Assembly: GCA_964619785.1 (NCBI GenBank)
Contig: CAZUGH010000080.1
Span: 1 to 7,660, forward strand
DNA length: 7,660 nucleotides
Direction of reading: 5' to 3'
Origin: CAZUGH01 sp964619785
Lineage (GTDB): Bacteria; Bacillota; Clostridia; Lachnospirales; Lachnospiraceae
Below the pieces are notes generated by a model, which was not told the origin of the DNA, did no database searches, and worked only from the letters and a program-made list of their open reading frames with translations. The translations under genes were made by a program, and so were the position numbers. Shown in pieces: positions 5,846-7,660 of the stretch. Every line of letters starts with the position of its first letter. Position 1 is the stretch's first letter.

Positions 5846-5883
5846 AACCTGACGACCGCTACGGGGTAGTGGTCGTTCAGGTT
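5846..5883 (+). terminator. Strong hairpin in the secY-adk gap, possible weak terminator or attenuator
   Basis: AACCTGA (5846-5852) pairs with TCAGGTT (5877-5883), and CGACCGCTAC (5853-5862) pairs with GTAGTGGTCG (5866-5875), including one G-U pair. A single T bulges at 5876 and the loop is GGG. This gives 17 pairs and a GC content well above the surroundings. The bases from 5882 read TTGTTTAT, a broken T-run, so full termination is unlikely. Partial read-through, which would lower adk-map-infA relative to secY, or an RNA processing site are the main options. Confidence 0.6.
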
Positions 5884-5916
5884 GTTTATGGGGAATTCAT
5901 TTTATAGGAGGTATTT

Positions 5917-6561
5917 ATGAAGATTGTTATGCTAGGCGCACCTGGTGCAGGTAAAGGCACACAGGCTAAGAAAATCGCTGAAAAATATGGAATTCCACAT
6001 ATCTCAACAGGAGATATTTTCCGTGCTAATATCAAAGAAAATACGGAACTAGGAAAAAAAGCAAAGACTTATATGGATCAGGGCTTATTGGTACCTGATG
6101 AATTGGTGGTAGATTTAGTGGTAGATCGTCTCTCACAAGACGATGCTAAAAAGGGATATGTTCTAGATGGTTTTCCAAGAACAATTCCACAAGCAAAAGC
6201 ACTTGATGAAGCATTAGCTAAAATCGGTGAAAAACTGGATTATGCAATTAATGTTGATGTACCGGATGAGAATATTGTCCGTAGAATGTCAGGAAGAAGA
6301 GCCTGCGTAGCATGTGGTGGTACGTATCATATTAAATACAACCCAACCAAAGTTGAAGGTGTATGCGATGCCTGCGGCGGTGAATTGGTTCTTCGTGATG
6401 ATGACCAGCCAGAGACAGTTAAGAAACGTTTGGATGTTTATCATGAACAGACACAGCCATTAATTGATTATTACAAGAAATCCGGTGTATTAAATGATGT
6501 AGATGGAACCGTTGATCTTGATGATGTATTTGCAGCTATCGTAACAATTCTTGGCGAATAA
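5917..6561 (+). CDS. adk: Adenylate kinase, zinc-containing long form
   Basis: Adenylate kinase catalyses ATP + AMP = 2 ADP in the cytoplasm and keeps adenine nucleotides balanced. The 214-residue product has the P-loop GAPGAGKGT at residues 7-15, the AMP-binding region with TGDIFR (31-36), the DGFPRT motif at 84-89, and the catalytic and binding arginines around R123, R127, R160 and R171 (RDDDQPETVKKRL). The LID domain (about 127-164) carries two CxxC pairs, C130/C133 and C150/C153, the zinc-binding arrangement common in Gram-positive bacteria. ATAGGAGGT (5904-5912) lies just before the ATG, with 5 nt after its core. The gene is separated from secY by a 94-nt gap holding a strong hairpin, while map follows after 19 nt. 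Confidence 0.98.
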   Translation: MKIVMLGAPGAGKGTQAKKIAEKYGIPHISTGDIFRANIKENTELGKKAKTYMDQGLLVPDELVVDLVVDRLSQDDAKKGYVLDGFPRTIPQAKALDEALAKIGEKLDYAINVDVPDENIVRRMSGRRACVACGGTYHIKYNPTKVEGVCDACGGELVLRDDDQPETVKKRLDVYHEQTQPLIDYYKKSGVLNDVDGTVDLDDVFAAIVTILGE

Positions 6562-6580
6562 TACAGAAGAGGCAATAAGA

Positions 6581-7333
6581 ATGGCAGTTACAATAAAATC
6601 GGAACGTGAAATCGCTCTCATGAGGGAAGCTGGCAGAATATTGTCAGAGGTTCACGATAAACTTGGGGAAATAATTGCTCCAGGAATTACGACACTAGAT
6701 ATCGATCGTAAAGGTGAAGAATTGATACGTTCCTATGGATGTATTCCTTCTTTCCTGAATTACGAAGGTTATCCGGCCTCAATCTGTGTTTCCGTGGATG
6801 ATGAAGTTGTTCATGGAATTCCCAATAAGAAGCATCGATTGAGAGAAGGCGACATAGTGAGTTTGGACGCTGGGGTTATCTATGAAGGATATCACTCAGA
6901 TGCGGCAAGAACCTATGGCGTTGGTAAAATTAGCGAAGAAGCACAGAGACTCATCCGAGTTACAAAAGAAAGCTTTTTCAAAGGAATCGAATTTGCAAAA
7001 GCAGGCAATCATCTATATGATATCTCTGCAGCAATTCAGAAACATGCAGAGAGCAATGGATTTACTGTTGTCCGCGAATTAGTAGGACACGGCATTGGAA
7101 GTCATTTGCATGAGGAACCTGAGGTTCCAAACTTTAAACGACTCGGTCGGGGATGCAAGCTTCGTCCTGGAATGACATTGGCAATCGAGCCGATGATTAA
7201 TGCAGGAACCGCAGACGTATGGATTTTAGATGATGACTGGACTGTGATTACGCAGGACGGTGAATATTCAGCCCATTACGAGAATACGGTGCTCATTACC
7301 GAAGGAGAACCAGAACTGTTATCTTTGAAGTAA
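6581..7333 (+). CDS. map: Methionine aminopeptidase, type I
   Basis: This enzyme removes the initiator methionine from nascent proteins with small second residues and acts at the ribosome exit. The 250-residue product has the pita-bread fold of the family with all five metal ligands in place: D96 and D107 (SLDAGVIYEGYHSDAA), H170 (VGHGIG), E203 (AIEPM) and E234 (HYENTVLIT). The substrate-side histidines H79 (HGIPN) and H177 are also present. ATG 6581 is chosen: GAAGAGG at 6566-6572 lies 8 nt upstream and MAVTIKSEREI is the usual N-terminus. An in-frame TTG at 6551 overlaps adk and lacks a ribosome binding site. The ribosome binding site is weaker than those of the ribosomal genes. Confidence 0.97.
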   Translation: MAVTIKSEREIALMREAGRILSEVHDKLGEIIAPGITTLDIDRKGEELIRSYGCIPSFLNYEGYPASICVSVDDEVVHGIPNKKHRLREGDIVSLDAGVIYEGYHSDAARTYGVGKISEEAQRLIRVTKESFFKGIEFAKAGNHLYDISAAIQKHAESNGFTVVRELVGHGIGSHLHEEPEVPNFKRLGRGCKLRPGMTLAIEPMINAGTADVWILDDDWTVITQDGEYSAHYENTVLITEGEPELLSLK

Positions 7334-7352
7334 TATATTTGGAGGTTATAAA

Positions 7353-7571
7353 ATGTCAAAAGCAGATGTTATAGAAATAGAAGGAACTGTAGTGGAAAAA
7401 TTACCTAATGCAATGTTTCAGGTAGAACTCGAAAACGGACATAAGGTCCTTGCACATATCAGTGGTAAACTCAGAATGAACTACATTCGTATTCTTCCTG
7501 GGGATAAAGTTACATTGGAACTTTCACCATATGATTTAACCAAGGGAAGAATTGTTTGGAGAGATAAATAA
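7353..7571 (+). CDS. infA: Translation initiation factor IF-1
   Basis: IF-1 binds the A site of the 30S subunit during initiation and works with IF-2 and IF-3. The 72-residue product is the standard size and consists of a single S1-like OB fold. Diagnostic stretches are DVIEIEGTVVEKLPNAMF, NGHKVLAHISGKLRMNYIRI and PGDKVTLELSPYDLTKGRI. A strong GGAGG at 7341-7345 lies 7 nt before the ATG. It ends in two consecutive TAA codons (7569-7574). In Bacillus subtilis a small KOW-domain gene (ybzG) lies between map and infA; here only 19 nt separate them and no such gene exists. A terminator-like hairpin begins 12 nt after the stop. Confidence 0.98.
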   Translation: MSKADVIEIEGTVVEKLPNAMFQVELENGHKVLAHISGKLRMNYIRILPGDKVTLELSPYDLTKGRIVWRDK

Positions 7572-7583
7572 TAAGCTGATAAG

Positions 7584-7612
7584 ATGACCTCACAGTATTG
7601 TGAGGTTATTTT
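7584..7612 (+). terminator. Intrinsic terminator after infA
   Basis: ATGACCTCACA (7584-7594) pairs with TGTGAGGTTAT (7599-7609), with one G-U pair and the 4-nt loop GTAT. The stem leads directly into TTATTTTAAT, a short T-rich tract. This fits a rho-independent terminator of moderate strength and would end the transcript covering secY-adk-map-infA or the whole cluster. Confidence 0.72.
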
Positions 7613-7632
7613 AATAAAAAATGAAAAAATGC

Positions 7633-7659
7633 TTGCAATCCATCTGGATTTGTGATAAA
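7633..7659 (+). promoter_or_regulatory. Possible promoter for the next gene
   Basis: TTGCAA (7633-7638) resembles a -35 element. TGTGATAAA (7651-7659) resembles an extended -10 with TG one base before GATAAA. The spacer is 15 nt, shorter than ideal, so each element matches only in part. It lies right after the infA terminator in non-coding, A-rich sequence, which is where a promoter for the following genes would be expected. The window ends here, so no target gene can be named. Confidence 0.4.
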
Positions 7660-7660
7660 T

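Overview
The window is a continuous stretch of the bacterial S10-spc-alpha ribosomal protein supercluster, all on the + strand. It runs from the 3' end of rpmC to just past infA: rpmC(partial)-rpsQ-rplN-rplX-rplE-rpsZ-rpsH-rplF-rplR-rpsE-rpmD-rplO-secY-adk-map-infA. This is the standard Firmicute order. AT-rich DNA, frequent AGA arginine codons, near-consensus AAGGAGG ribosome binding sites before almost every gene, a zinc-type S14, a zinc-type adenylate kinase and the wording of L15 and SecY point to a Clostridia member, most likely Lachnospiraceae-like. The family-level assignment is inference, not a database result.

Layout: bases 1-4477 encode eleven complete ribosomal proteins plus the tail of L29, separated by 12-67 nt. 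SecY follows L15 after a single base, and its ribosome binding site lies inside the L15 coding sequence. A 94-nt gap with a strong hairpin separates secY from adk; map and infA follow with 19-nt gaps. A terminator-like hairpin follows infA at 7584-7612. The last 48 bases are non-coding and hold a possible promoter for whatever comes next. In this cluster that would usually be rpmJ and the alpha-operon genes, but this is not visible here.

The products form one functional set: large- and small-subunit ribosomal proteins, the translocon that receives nascent membrane and secreted proteins, the kinase that balances adenine nucleotides, the peptidase that removes initiator methionine, and initiation factor IF-1.

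No new biological system is visible. The parts worth a second look are regulatory: the rpsH-rplF hairpin, the secY-adk hairpin, the coupling signal at rplO-secY, a promoter-like sequence inside rplE, and the terminator and promoter-like block after infA. No non-coding stretch exceeds 100 bases, and I see no mobile element, CRISPR array, tRNA or rRNA.
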